DNA of 64,000 nt from Cutaneotrichosporon cavernicola (lineage: Eukaryota; Basidiomycota; Tremellomycetes; Trichosporonales; Trichosporonaceae), in the NCBI RefSeq assembly GCF_030864355.1, contig NC_083394.1, forward strand, positions 248,001 through 312,000, written 5' to 3'. The stretch's first letter is position 1; every line of letters starts with the position of its first letter. Under the pieces are notes generated by a model. It was not told the origin of the DNA and did no database searches. It saw only the letters and a program-made list of their open reading frames with translations. Shown in pieces: positions 1 through 11,330 of the stretch. A program made the position numbers and the translations under genes.

Positions 1-171
1 CCCGATTACCACCCGATTACCACCCGACCTACGGTTCGGCTGTACCTGCAATTTATCCAAATATAACCTCCACCGATGGTCACCGACATCGCCGACCACC
101 CAAACCATCAACAACTCACTCCTCCCTCTCTCTCTCGGACTCATCACCGACTACCGCCTCGCCTTGTCCAC

Positions 172-737
172 ATGCCACCACGACGCGAACCATCACGCGC
201 CCAGATCTCAAGTGGACTCAGCTACGTTGCGCAAAAACCCTCCTTCCTCGCCAACTTTGGCAAGCCTCCTCCATCGGAACGCGAGCCAATCCCTACCCGC
301 CCAGACGAAGGGGAATGGGCAGAGGACAGCGACGAGGATGAGTGGGATAAGAAGTTTGGTGGAGGCGAGGACGGACCGCAAGTCGTTGTGCTTAAGGAGG
401 GAAGGCATTTGAGTGCGGATGAGGTTGCCAAGGAGCGGCGGAGGGGTGAGTTGGCCGGTGGGCTGGAGATCAGGCGTAGATGCACCAGCTGACAGCAGCC
501 AAGGGCGAGCGCACAGCATCCCCGGATCCCGAGACATCTGCTGTCCTTGCCAAACTGTCTGCAGTCGCAAAGGAGCCTATAACTAAGCAAGGACCAATAC
601 ACAAGGCGAAGCGCAAACTCGTCGGCGAGGCAGTTGAACACGAAGAAAAAGCAGAGGAGGCAGGGGAAAAGAAGAAGAAGAAGAAGAAGAAGGCCAACAA
701 GCAGATGCTGAGCTTTGACGAGGCGGAGGGGGAGTAG
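172..737 (+). CDS. DUF4604 family protein (KIAA1143-like)
   Basis: Two exons, 172..445 and 499..737, give a 170-residue protein. The 53-nt intron has a GTGAGT donor and a GACAGCAG acceptor. The N-terminus carries the family pattern in which a short basic start leads into SYVAQKPSFLANF, followed by an acidic stretch and then PQVVVLKEG. The C-terminus ends in a lysine run and NKQMLSFDEAEGE, matching the LSF-acidic tail of the DUF4604/KIAA1143 family. The family is small, mostly disordered and has no established biochemical role. The start at 172 is chosen because similarity begins within a few residues of it; an in-frame ATG at 76 would add an unconserved extension. Identification rests on motif recognition only. 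Confidence 0.8.
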
Positions 738-1048
738 TTGCTCTGGCGGGGGGGAGGGGGTTGTCGGGGGTGAGAGAATACCTGCATGTCGGAGGGCGAG
801 GGAAGCGTGCATGGGGACGCGGGATAGCGTACACGTCTGCATGTCTACATGCCTGCACGAGGTGGGTAAGTAGCATTGAGATGCTGAGATGCATGTCTGT
901 ATCATAATCAGAGGTTGTTGGACATGCGAGTAATTTATGGGTTGTCACCAATCGGACTGATCGGATATCGGACACTCAAAGATCCAAAGATCCAGCGTCA
1001 TCCAAATATCCAAAATCTCATTGCCTCCTCAGCTCCTCATCAACCACC
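738..1048. other. Intergenic spacer
   Basis: Downstream of the DUF4604 gene and upstream of the NDUFAF6-like gene. It holds a short G-run at 746-771 and AT-richer sequence. I see no gene or recognisable regulatory element. Confidence 0.5.
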
Positions 1049-2361
1049 ATGTCAACACGCACCGTCCTCACTCGCTTGGGACACCTACGTGTCTATACAC
1101 CATTACGCGCCTTCTCCACCTCGCGCGCCCTCTCATCCGAGCACCCGCCGTCACCAGCCAACCCGGCCAACGCGCGCCAAGTAGCCACCGCCGGCGGACG
1201 CACCCACCGCACCCCCGGTGCGCCTCTCAACTCTCCCGTTGCGGCCGGTGGTCCCGGGGAGAACGCCGCGTACTGCGCCTCCCTAGTTCAGAGGTTGGAT
1301 CCTGATGCGTGGCTCACGAGTTACTTTTGGCCAAAGCGGGAGAGGGAGTGGTGGCTTGCGATTCGGGCGTTTAATGCGAGTTCCTTTCACTGCATGGGTA
1401 CGCTGACGTTAGCTCGAACTCCACCTCGTGACCACGACGGTATCGCAGCCGGCGATCGCAGCTATGCGGTTCCAGTTCTGGCGGGACGCGCTGGCTGCCA
1501 TCTTCTCGGGCAAGCCGGCGCCTCAGCACCCTGTCGCGCTTGCTCTGGCTGAGATGCATGCTGCACGGCCGGTGCAACGGTATTATCTTGGACAGCTGAT
1601 TGATGTTCGGGTGAGTCGGCGCGGCGTGTTGGGCTGGGGGTGTTGGGGGGTATTGGGGCCGGGGGTTGGGGTTGGGGTTGGGTAGGATGAGCAGCTGGGA
1701 GGAGGGGGAGGGAGGGGGAGGGAGGGAGGGAGGAAGCTGGTGAGGAGGGGGGAGATTGGAGGGAGAAGAGAGGAACAGAGGGAGAAGAACGAGCTAACAG
1801 CAGGCCAAGAACCTCGCCGCCCCATCCGCCTCGGCAACCCTCGAGCAACACCTGGCAACCTACTCCCCTCTCGCTGGTGCGCTGTTGCAAGGACCTCTGC
1901 CAATCCTCCTTTCCCCCACCGACCCCGAGACGGGACACATCGCGCACACGTTGAGCCACATTGCGCACCTCCTCGCTGTCTCCTCGCTTCTGCGCGCTCT
2001 ACCCAGCCTCGTGGCCAAGAGACAGCTGAACATTCCGGCCGACGTGTCTGCCCGCCATGGGCTCGTGGACGAGGAGGTGTTCCGGCGCGGCACCGAGGCG
2101 CCGGGATTGAAGGATGCCTTGTTCGAGATCGCGACGAGGGGAATGGACGAACTTATTACCGCCCGCCGCGATTTGAATAAGACGGACGGCAAGGTCGTGC
2201 CCAAGGAGTGTATGCCGCTTTTCCTCGCTGCTGTACCCGCTGAGCGCTATCTCCATCGGTTAGAGAAGGCCGACTTTGATGTGTTTGCGCCAGAGCTTGC
2301 CAAGCATGATTGGCAGCTCGCGCCGCGTATCTGGTGGGCGTACCATCGCGGCAAGCTGTAG
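1049..2361 (+). CDS. NDUFAF6: NDUFAF6-like complex I assembly factor (squalene/phytoene synthase fold)
   Basis: Exons are 1049..1375, 1413..1610 and 1804..2361; the last could begin at 1801. The product is about 360 residues. The N-terminus is Arg/Ser/Thr-rich and free of acidic residues, as expected for a mitochondrial presequence. The family blocks follow: YCASLVQRLDPDAWL, then AIRAFN-LELHLV across the first junction, then MRFQFWRDALAAIF, and a C-terminal half with HTLSHIAHLLAVSSLLRALP. Known members are mitochondrial matrix proteins needed for assembly of the complex I peripheral arm and lack prenyl synthase activity. To keep the FN-LEL block in frame, intron 1 (1376..1412, 37 nt) must start with GC (GCGAGT) and end GCTGACGTTAG. 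Intron 2 (about 193 nt) is G-rich. The gene converges on the Rab GAP gene, 229 bp away. Confidence 0.85.
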
Positions 2362-2590
2362 CTGGACGACTAGTGAGATGCATACATCACCCATCCGTGT
2401 ACAGGCGCGTCTTACATGTATCGCAACGCTGACCGCCACGTTGCAGACAGCCGCGCATGCGCATCAATGTCTAACCCAATGAACGTAACGTCGACCACCC
2501 GCGTCACCAAGTCTACATGTACAACACCATGGGCTCTACGTTTACCCTTCGGAACGTGTTGTGCTCATAGAACAGAGAGTATAACTGGCG

Positions 2591-5479
2591 TTAGATGAGG
2601 CTTTCAGATTCGGGCGTCCAGCAGCGGAGCAGCTCGCGCACCTCCGGGCTGACGGTGCGCGCTGACGGACGCCGCTCCACTGCAGTCGAGGACGCTGATG
2701 ACGACGCGTTGGCGGGGGGCGAGCCGCGGCGCTGGCGCAGCTCATTGTCGGACCTGCCCTCCTTGTCGATCTCTTCCATGATGTCGCGGAAGGACAGGAA
2801 TAGCACCTCGGCCTGGGCGAGTGTCGTGTCGAGGTCGATCTGGTGTCAGCTGTTAAAAAGATCCCAGCTCACCGTCCCAGTTAGGTCGTTCGCGTACTTG
2901 AGCACCTCGTCAAACTCGCTCAGGTAGCGGATAATCACGTCCCTTCTGTCAGCTCAAGCAGCGGATTGACTCACCGGTGGCTCTGCAGCACCGCAAGGGC
3001 AACGAATAACACAAAGTTATCCGAGTAGTAGTTGGTCCACAGCACCTCCCACAGTCGAATTACCGTCTCGAACTGGAACTCGCGCTTGAACGCGATGAGA
3101 ATCCAGCGGAAGCAGAAGAAGAGGTTGAGCGAGCCCGTGCGCTCGAGGTGTGCGTGCAACTCGGGGTCCATTAACGCAATGAGCTGCTGCAGAGTGCTCA
3201 GCTGACGCCGCATGCCGCTCTGGTCGCGCAGGAAGTTGGATTCCATCTGCTTCATGACCCCGACCAGCCCGTAGAACGCCTCCGGAGCCGAGGCCTCGAA
3301 CACGCTGTAGATGGGGCTGAGGAGGTCTGACATGCCTGTGGTCAGGTTGGAAGCAACGCAGCCGCTCACCTTGCACGTAACCCAGGTCAGGTGCATGAAC
3401 GTGGTACGTCATGAGGATCTCGCGGAGCTCGGCGACATGGGCTGCTGTCAGCTGGTTCAGAACCTAAAAGCTCACGGTTCAAAGGCGCATAACCACCCTC
3501 CTCCTCCTTGTCGTCCCGGGACCAGATGTCCGCGCCAGCACCTCCACCCTCCTTCTCTTCGTTGCCATCGGCAACAATGTCGGGCATAACCGCATATAGC
3601 GGCTGGGTCCGGTCAGTCCGGCGGCAGTCGACCTATTGTCAGCATTTGATGCCCAAGGCGAGCTCACGTCAATGCGGTGCCACTCCTCTTTCCAGTTGTC
3701 TTCTGCCTCGCCGCTCTTCGTCTTCTCGCGCCACCCTTGGTGAAGGCGCTCGTACTCCTCCCGCTTGGCGCGCACGATCTCGTCCCGCCTCTCGGCACGT
3801 TGCGATAGCCGGTCGAGGCCCGACGGGCCCTCCTCCACCGACCACGGCACGACACCAAGGAGCACTTCCCACCCACGGCGTCGCGCGCCCTGGTCGTTGG
3901 GCATATCCGAGAACCCGCGGCGGAAGATCTGCTGGCGGACAAACAGTTCGTCCTTGCCCGTGGCGATGAAATCGTCCCATTCCTCCGCCGTGATCGGGCG
4001 CTCGGGGTGACGCGTAGGTTTGGGCATCTTGCGATTGCCTGGGAGCACAGAGAACACGCCGAGGGACGTAATGTCCTCCGCGCTGGCATCACCACCGGCC
4101 GCGCGTGCGGCCAGCTCGTCGCGACGCGACCGCTCACCTTCCTCCGCCACCACACGCGCCCAGCGCGCGAGATACAGACGAGCAGCCTCGAACTCAGTCG
4201 CCACATCGGCGCTACTGGAGCTGCCCCTTCTCGGCGGTACACTGCTCTGCCACTCGCCGGGGGCGTGCACCAAACTGCGGAATGCGGGAGGAAGGTGCGG
4301 GACCACGGGCTTGGCCAGCGGGTGGTTGAGCACATTCTGGGCAGTGCTTCGGGCAATGTTGGTGATGTTGGATAAGCTGACAAGAAGCGAATCGCGCGGA
4401 GTCGTTGGGGAGGCTGGAGGAAGGGTGGGATATGGTGCAGCAGCAGGAGGGTATGCAGCACCTGGGGGTGTCTTATCGCCCCCGTGCCAACGGCCCTTCT
4501 CCTCGTAACCCGCCTCGTGCACCTCGCGGTCAGCCCTACTGGGGTTTACCAGCCAGAGCTCGCCGCCGCGGTTGTTGGTCGGCGTAATCAGGCGCGATCG
4601 AAGCAGCGTCGCATGCCTGTGGAAAACCTTCAGAAACGGTTGGAAACCCCACTGCGACGTTGACGGGTCGCCAGATTGGTTGGTGGCAAGTGGTGTCTGG
4701 TCATCGTGGAAGTAGAGAGTGGGGAGGGAGACTCCCCCCAGAAGGCTGCAGTTAGCTATCGTCGCGAGCGAGATGGCTCACTTGAAGGTGGCAGAGCCGT
4801 ACCAGTAGTACGTTCGGCTAGGCTGGTGTGATGAGCATCGCGACCGCCGAAGCGCCACTCACGGAATACACTAAAATGCTGTAAACGCTCGTGATGGGGA
4901 CGGAGAACGCATACTTCTCCCCCTTCGGAGCCGGAAGTGAGACGAACACGAAGCCTTGAATTAGCCGGTTGCGCAGCTGCACAGCCCCAGGTTCACTCAC
5001 CATCCTCGTCGGTTGGAGTTCCTTGAGGACGACCCTCGATGCGCTCGTATTTGCGCTTGTCCTCGTCGGGAAGCCGCTTGAACAGCTCGTCTGGGACCCA
5101 TACGATGAGAATCTCCTTGCCGGAAGTGGGAGTGGCGGTGCCCGACTCAGGCGCCAGAGGCACCTCGCGATCCACCTCGACTAGGCCCAGCAGACCGGTG
5201 ATGTTGTCACGTGGATGCTGGGTGGGGTGGATTGCGACATGGCTCTTGACATAAATGAGGCGGGCTTTACGGTCCTCGGCGACGGAGGAAGGTTCGCCGC
5301 CCGCGGCGGCGGGCTGCGCCAGGAGGGAACCTCTGCTGGCCGATCGCGAGCTCGAGCTTGGGGAATCTCTCCGCCCAGAGACATTGAGCGCTCCTACACG
5401 CCGCGTCGTTTCTTCGACGGCCTTGAGGCGTCAGCCAGACTACGAACGGGCAGCTCACCTTGGGGTCAATGCGGGCCAT
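2591..5479 (-). CDS. GYP7: Gyp7/TBC1D15-type Rab GTPase-activating protein
   Basis: Ten exons, read from 5479 down: 5479-5459, 5421-5001, 4954-4863, 4822-4782, 4745-3668, 3632-3476, 3441-3370, 3335-2975, 2942-2873, 2839-2591. They give 853 residues. The N-terminal half carries the Gyp7-type lipid/Rab-binding region, with YYWYGSATFN-LLGGVSLPTLYFHDD rebuilt across a junction. The TBC domain has the arginine finger in I-x2-D-x2-RT form (Arg556) and the glutamine finger in GYVQGMSD (Gln627), so catalysis should be intact. Known members accelerate GTP hydrolysis by Ypt7/Rab7-like proteins in vacuole and endosome traffic. Introns are 29-46 nt. The eighth could be 29 or 32 nt; 2942 is chosen because it gives SHRDVIIRYL. 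The first exon encodes only MARIDPK. Confidence 0.9.
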
Positions 5480-5804
5480 TGGGGGAAGAAGGAAGGTAGT
5501 TAGTTGCTTGAATGGGCGATGAAAGGTCGTTCAAGAAGAGATAATAAGGCTAGTCGAGAGAGTATCTAGAATGTGAAAGATGGAAAGAGGGAGAGACGTA
5601 GAACGAGTCAAGAGAGATGGCAATGGTGAAGGATATGATGGATATGATGTTGAGTAGAGTATCTTCAAGTCGAGGCGCGTCATCCACGTTGAGCATCGAT
5701 GTTACAACCACTTGCTTGTTGTACAGTATATTCCCCCTGGGCTCAGACGTCATGTTGCCACCCAGTACATCACTGTCCTGGACTGTCCTGGTCAATCACT
5801 GGTA

Positions 5805-5849
5805 CCACAGGACCCACAGGACCCACAGGACCCACAGGACCCACAGGAC
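5805..5849. repeat. Perfect 9-bp tandem repeat, five copies
   Basis: The unit CCACAGGAC is repeated five times without a mismatch, in the shared promoter of GYP7 and SEC24. Copy number is likely to vary between strains. Confidence 0.9.
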
Positions 5850-5917
5850 GGGGATGGGAAACCACGTGTTACTTATGTCATCACCCCACATAAAATGTAT
5901 GAGTGAACGTTACACTA

Positions 5918-5956
5918 GCTGGCTGGCTGGCTGGCTACCTGGCTGGCTGGCTAGGC
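5918..5956. repeat. GGCT microsatellite
   Basis: Two blocks of tandem GGCT, split by TACCT, about 75 bp upstream of the SEC24 start codon. Confidence 0.85.
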
Positions 5957-6031
5957 TAACCCACGACGTGTCTGGATGGCCATGACGGCCTATTTCGCTC
6001 TTCATCGTGTCTTGCGTTCAGATCACCCATC

Positions 6032-9000
6032 ATGCCACCACGGTCACGACACGCCGTCGACCCATCCCTCACGGCCCAAGCCAACCAGGGCCAGCAGTGG
6101 CAGCCTCTGTCCCCGCCCGGCTCGGCCCAGCCCCTTCACCAGGAGAACCCGACATTCGCGCCGGGGTACGGCAACCAGCAGCCGGCATACGACGCGTCGT
6201 ATGGCCAGCACCAGCCCTATGTCAACCCCCGCGGGCCACAGTTGCACCAGGTGGACGACCGGCGTGCTGCTCCCCCGATGGGTGACTACGCACCGCCGCA
6301 GGAGCAACATGTCCCCGTGCCCCATGGCTCTCATCTCCGCGGGCAGCCTGCAGCGCCCGCCCAGCCTGCAACGTACAACTACCCCCCAGAGAACCACATT
6401 CCCCCGCCCCCGCACTCGGCTGGCCCGGCGCTCACGGGGCCGCGAATTCGCATCGACCCCTCCCAGATGCCTGACCCCATCGATGGTCAGGAGCTCGACC
6501 AGAACCTCTACGATGATGAGGAGTTCCATTCGTGCGACACCAAGGGTCTTATCCCCCTCGCCTTGACCGACTACCGCGGTGTTGATCAGGGTGGGCGGAC
6601 TGCGTAGACCGGCGAGGCTGACGTCAGGCAACTCGCTTCCGAGGCATATCCGCGCGACGCTCCCGACGATCCCCTCGACGCACCAGCTGCTCGACACGTC
6701 CGCACTGCCGTTCGGCCTCGTTGTCCAGCCGTTCGCACCTCTGAGATATGACGAGGCACCCGTCCCGCTCGTGTCGAACTGGGTATCGGGCCAGAGCGCG
6801 TTCGACCCCCCACCGACGCCCAGCGGCCCAGAGGACATTGGTCCTCCTCGTTGTGAAAAGTGCCGCGGCTACATCAACCCTTGGGTCCGGTTCATCGACG
6901 GCGGCCGCAAGTGGGTGTGCAACCTCTGTGGTGCCGACAACATGGTCTCGCACTCGTACTTTGCGCAGCTCTCGACGATGGGACAGCGCGTCGATCACAA
7001 CGAGCGCCCAGAACTCCAACACGGTACTGTCGACTTCCTCGCGCCACGCGAATACTGGTTCCCCCAGCCGGCAGGCAGCATCTTCGAGGAGAGCCACGAC
7101 TCATTGGCACACGCAGGCGACGCGCTCGCGACGACTTCTGCCGACCTTCTGGGCGCGCTGCAGTCCAGCTTGGGCCAGACGCCTAGCAGAGGCAACACTC
7201 CGCAACCTGGGCACCGGAAGAAGCACAAGGAGGAGGGGAGGCGGCTCCGTCGCCCAGTGCCTATCGGTCGTGTTTTCGTCATCGATGTCTCGACGGGCAG
7301 CGCGCACCGTGGCATCGTCCGCTCGATCTGCGAGGGCATCCACCGTGCACTCTACGGCGACAAGAAGGAGGGAGAAGAGGAGGACGAGGAGGTGATCGGC
7401 CAGGGCGAGCGCGTTGCCTTCGTGACTGTCGGCCAGTCGGTCGGGTTCTGGAGCCTGAGCGCGACCTTGCCACAGCCCCAGCTACTTGTCGTGTCGGACC
7501 TGGAGGACATGTTCTGCCCCATGGTTGGCGGTTTCCTTGTCGACTCGCAAGAGTCCAAGTGGGTCGATTCGGCGTATGACGCTGACGTGACAGGTCGCAG
7601 ATCGAGGCTCTCCTTACGCTCATTCCGAACATGTACGAGCAGCAGCCGGACGGACCGTATTGCGCAATCGGCGCTGCGATCAAGGGCACGATGGACGGCC
7701 TCCGCTCAATCGGCGGCCAGATCAACTTCTTCTTGGCTGGATTGCCGCAACTCGGCCCCGGCAAGTTGGAACCGCGTGACGAGTCATCGCTCGCCGGCAC
7801 CGACAAGGAGAAGCAACTCTTCTCGCCCGCCGACCCCTTCTGGCGCGTGACGGCGGACGAGCTCGCCGAGATCGGTATCGGTGTCAACACGTTCGTGTTC
7901 CCCGAGCGCGCCATGGACCTCGCCTCGGTGTCGGCGCTCTCCGCCGTGACTGGCGGCGACACATTCTTCCACCCAAAGTATTCGCCAGTACGCGACAGGG
8001 ACTCGTTGCACGACGAGATCAAGCGCGTTGTGACGCGCGAGATCGCGTACAACGTGCTCGTACGCGTGCGCTGCTCGAACGGCTTACGTGCTTCCGACCA
8101 CACCGGCAACTTCTTCCAGCGGTCACTGACCGACCTCGAGTTTGGCACGATGGACGAGGCCAAGGCGTTCGTTGCGACGCTGAAACACGACGGCCACCGC
8201 CTCGATGACCGTCAGATGGCCTACGTCCAGGTTGCGGCTCTGTACACGAGCTCGAGCGGTGAACGCCGCGTGCGTCTCCTCAACTTGTGCCTGCGAATCA
8301 CGGGTCTCATCGGCAACGTCTTCCGCTACGCTGACTTTGACGCGAGCGTCACCATGTTCTTCAAAGAGGCCGTGACGCAGCTACCCGTCAAGCGTCTCAA
8401 GGACATCCGGCGGCAGCTGATCGAGCGCTGCAACCGTGTGTTGCTCATGTATCGCAAGCACTGCGCGCCGGCCGTTCAGAGCGGGCAGCTCATCTTGCCT
8501 GAGGGTTTCAAACTGCTTCCAATCTTCACACTGTGTATGGTCAAGGCCAAGCCGCTCAAGGGGGGCAACGTCGTCGCCGACGTGCGCTCCCACTATCTCC
8601 GCGTCGCCAAGGGCGCAGGGGCGACGGCGACCATGTCCTCGCTCTACCCCAGAATCATGGCAGTGCACGACCTCGATGAGCAGTACGGCTTCCCCGGGCC
8701 GAACGGGCGTCTGCGCCTCCCGCGCTTCATGCGGGCAAGCCACATGTGGATGGTCGCCGAGGGCGCGTACCTGCTCTCGAACGGCGAGATTGCCATGTTG
8801 TGGTTTGGTGGTGCCGTGTCGCCGCGTATTATCGACGAGCTGTACGGGGTCGAGAACGCGGACGAACTCGATGTCCGCATCACGCGCCTCCCCAAGCTTC
8901 CCACGCTCCTCAGCACGCAAGTCCGCAACATACTCACCCATCTCGAGCGACTTGCTGGGCACGAGCTCCCGGTCCTCCTCGTACGCCAGGACCGCGATGG

Positions 9001-9148
9001 CCTCGAGATCGAGTTCGCCAACATGCTCGTCGAGGACAGCAACAACGACGCCCTTTCGTACACGGACTTCCTCATGTCTGCACACAAGGCCATCACCAAC
9101 GAACTCAGCGGTAAGGGCAACGACGGATGGCGCGCACCCTGGGCATAG
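6032..9148 (+). CDS. SEC24: COPII coat subunit Sec24
   Basis: Exons 6032..6590, 6628..7558 and 7594..9148 encode 1014 residues, the usual Sec24 length. Introns are 37 and 35 nt. A Pro/Gln-rich N-terminal tail leads to NSLPRHIRATLPTIP and the Sec23/Sec24 zinc finger (Cys262, Cys265, Cys284, Cys287). The trunk domain follows (VFVIDVSTGS at its start, an acidic insert, NMYEQQPDGPYCAIGAAI), then the beta-sandwich, helical (FRYADFDASVTMFFKEA) and C-terminal gelsolin-like region. Sec24 pairs with Sec23 on ER exit sites and selects cargo for COPII vesicles. The ATG at 6032 is the first in frame. Basic and acidic low-complexity stretches interrupt the trunk domain (around 7210-7400). Confidence 0.95.
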
Positions 9149-9318
9149 GCGTATCAGTACTACTCTTAATGACGGGATGAACAAATGCATACATCAATGT
9201 TCTGCGGCTGGTGTGGGTCAGATGGGGAGGCTTCGTTGGAAACTACAACACGCCGCATTGGTATAATACAGTGCTCCGCAACGATTGCGGTGATGGGATA
9301 AGCGGGGAGCGCGTGAGT

Positions 9319-10568
9319 TCATTGAGCGCTGAAGTGGCCGTTGAGGTGCGTTTGGTCCTGCGGCATGTTTAAGTACGCTTGCGCCTGCGCTCGCGGCATC
9401 TCGAGGAATGTTTGCTCGAGAAAGGTGACGTCTGTGCCGAGGCCAGGGTGGAAGCCGGGGTCTTGTCCGGTCATGAGCACATGCTCAGCCGGTGGTGCGG
9501 TCGCAGTCACGGCCGCTGGAGGAGAGGATGGAGGTGCCGAACGCACAGGGGCTACATCAGCCGGTAGTGGTGGTTTGGCAGTGACCGACGCTGCAGATTC
9601 CGATCCAGGCGTCAGTGTACCGGGACCCGGGGACGAGGACGACGCCACCCGCTTGACTTTTACCGGCGCCTGGTATGGGTGGCCATGCTTCTGCTCGTAC
9701 TCGTCGCACTGGTTAATCCGATGTCCAGGCTTCTTGCAGTACCCGCACTTCTGTGCGCCGCGTGGCTTGTTGTACGGCTTGAACCGCCGGTCGTCGGTCA
9801 CAGCAACTTCGGACCCATACTCTTCCGCAAGGGCGCGCGCGACTGCGACTGGAATGTACAATGTGTGGAGGTTTCCACCTGGCGTAGACGGCGTGAAGGC
9901 GATCATGGGTTCACCAACGGCGTCGGGCATATCGAGCGCGGCCTTGCGGGCGTCTGCGATCGCCTTGCCAAACGCAGAATCCGAGAGTGTGATACCCTTC
10001 TCGCGCAACCATCTGCGCACGTCGGCCGGCGGGTCGCCTTGCACAATGAGGCGTTCGTGGATCTCGTCCTTGAGTTCTTCGAGGCGTTCTCGCCGCAGCT
10101 GAGGCAGCTCACTTGGGTCCTGTGGTCCGTGGTTGTGGGTATTGTTCGACAGTTTGGCATGCCACATACCATTCCGCAACTTGCAGTTGACTTTGAATGG
10201 GCAGCCGGTCGCTTTTGTGCTGCGCGGTCGCTTGGTTCCTTTTGCACCATACGCGCCATTCGCACCATGCCGATGACACACGAGGTTGCAGTACTTGCCA
10301 TCCTTGACACTCGAGAAGTTGACCTCGAAGCCTAGGGTCTAGCGTCAGCATGGCTGAGTGGAGAGCTCACCCTAGTCAGAGAATTGACGGCCTTGCGCGC
10401 ATCCTCGAGCGTGTGGTATTGCCCGCTGGTGTAGGTGATGGGTTGGATCTCCACGGTGGGGTCAAGCGAACCTCCCGAAGAGCCGTTCCCGGTGTCTGGT
10501 GGACGCTCGACCATCTCGGGGTCGTCGGAAATGAACGGTAGATTGACGTATATTGGGCTTGCTGTCAT
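9319..10568 (-). CDS. FAR1-type DNA-binding protein with CCHC zinc knuckle
   Basis: Exons 10568-10371 and 10338-9319 (32-nt intron) encode 405 residues. Residues about 52-140 form a FAR1/WRKY-GCM1-type zinc-binding domain: a GFEVNFSSVKDGKYCNLVCH block, then GCPFKVNC, then THNHGP, with the Cys/Cys/His/His spacing typical of Mutator-like transposase N-termini. A CCHC zinc knuckle (C-x2-C-x4-H-x4-C) lies at residues 264-277. The C-terminal third is Pro/Ser/Ala-rich and ends in a Gln-rich tail. No MULE DDE transposase domain or SWIM finger is present, so this resembles a host transcription factor or a domesticated transposon protein. The start at 10568 lies in frame with the FAR1 domain. Function and target are unknown. 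Confidence 0.75.
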
Positions 10569-11099
10569 GGCTGATTGTGAGGGAGGGAGGGAGGGAGAGA
10601 GGAGAGGTCGAGGTCGAGAATTGGTGCGGAAGCTGGTTCTTCCCGCTTGATGCCCGGATACTGACAAGTCGCTAAAGACGGATGCTCTGAAGAATGGTCT
10701 CCGTGTATGGGATAGGACAGCAGATGCCGGGCGATGGATGCAACAAAGTAATAAAGAATGGACGATGACAGTTGGAGAGTTAAGAGTCGGAAGTGGCAAT
10801 GACGCCAACCAATGTACGCTGACGTAATGGGACCACGTGTGGCGGAATGAAATGTGACTTGAACAAGACTGAGCCTCTTGCCTCCACAACTCGTGCCCTC
10901 CAGCTCTCTTGTTCGCTTTTAGTTTGGCATGGCGGATTTAGCATCGCTGCTTCGTTTGATAGAGTGGCCCCATCCTCCCTAGTCACATAATACTCTGCTG
11001 TAACCCAACCAGGACAATAACAAGAGCCTCTACGTCTAACTGGAATAACCAACACCGCGAGCGCGATCGTGAGCCAACCGCCTGGGGCTATCAACACTG
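10569..11099. other. Intergenic region upstream of the FAR1 gene
   Basis: Promoter and 5' region of the FAR1-type gene, with a GAGG run near 10580 and a CACGTG near 10833. I see no gene. Confidence 0.45.
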
Positions 11100-11330
11100 G
11101 AAACCCCGTCTGTCGGGATCAGAGAATTGCGAGCGAGAGCAAAGCGACGATGAGAGTGACAGCCGCAAGCCGGGAGTCCAAACTGGCCGAGCGACTAGAC
11201 CGCTCGTGTCTTTACGTCTCTTGAAACTTTTGTGTACTGTGGCAGCTTGTTGTCGGGAAGCGTAATTGCCCCAACATGTTCCATGCCGTTGTCGCACTCG
11301 TTAAAAGTCCCCAGCACGTGGACTATGGAG
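11100..11330 (-). pseudogene. Decayed copy of the neighbouring secreted-protein gene (3' part)
   Basis: On the minus strand this stretch reads GTFNECDNGMEHVGAITLP, close to GTFKCDKGIEYPGTITLP of the intact gene at 11889..12644. Nucleotide similarity continues to the 3' end: TGTCTTTACGTC, the CCGGG-x-GTCC stretch, GAGCGAC and GGATCAGAGA recur in the same order. The frame has a stop and frame changes, and I cannot recognise the 5' two thirds. It lies about 0.6 kb downstream of the intact gene on the same strand, which suggests a tandem duplication followed by decay. Confidence 0.5.

Larger units (their letters stand above)
5480..6031. promoter_or_regulatory. Divergent promoter region between GYP7 and SEC24
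   Basis: A 552-bp spacer between two divergently transcribed genes, so it should hold both promoters. It contains a CACGTG at about 5863 and two tandem repeats listed separately. I see no open frame resembling a protein. Frames across the 9-bp repeat read as collagen-like or PQD repeats only because of the repeat. Confidence 0.5.

Noticed and set aside
5617..5985. Collagen-like GPT or PQD repeat proteins
   Set aside because: The pattern arises only from the 9-bp tandem repeat read in different frames. The frames have no conserved flanks and lie in a promoter.
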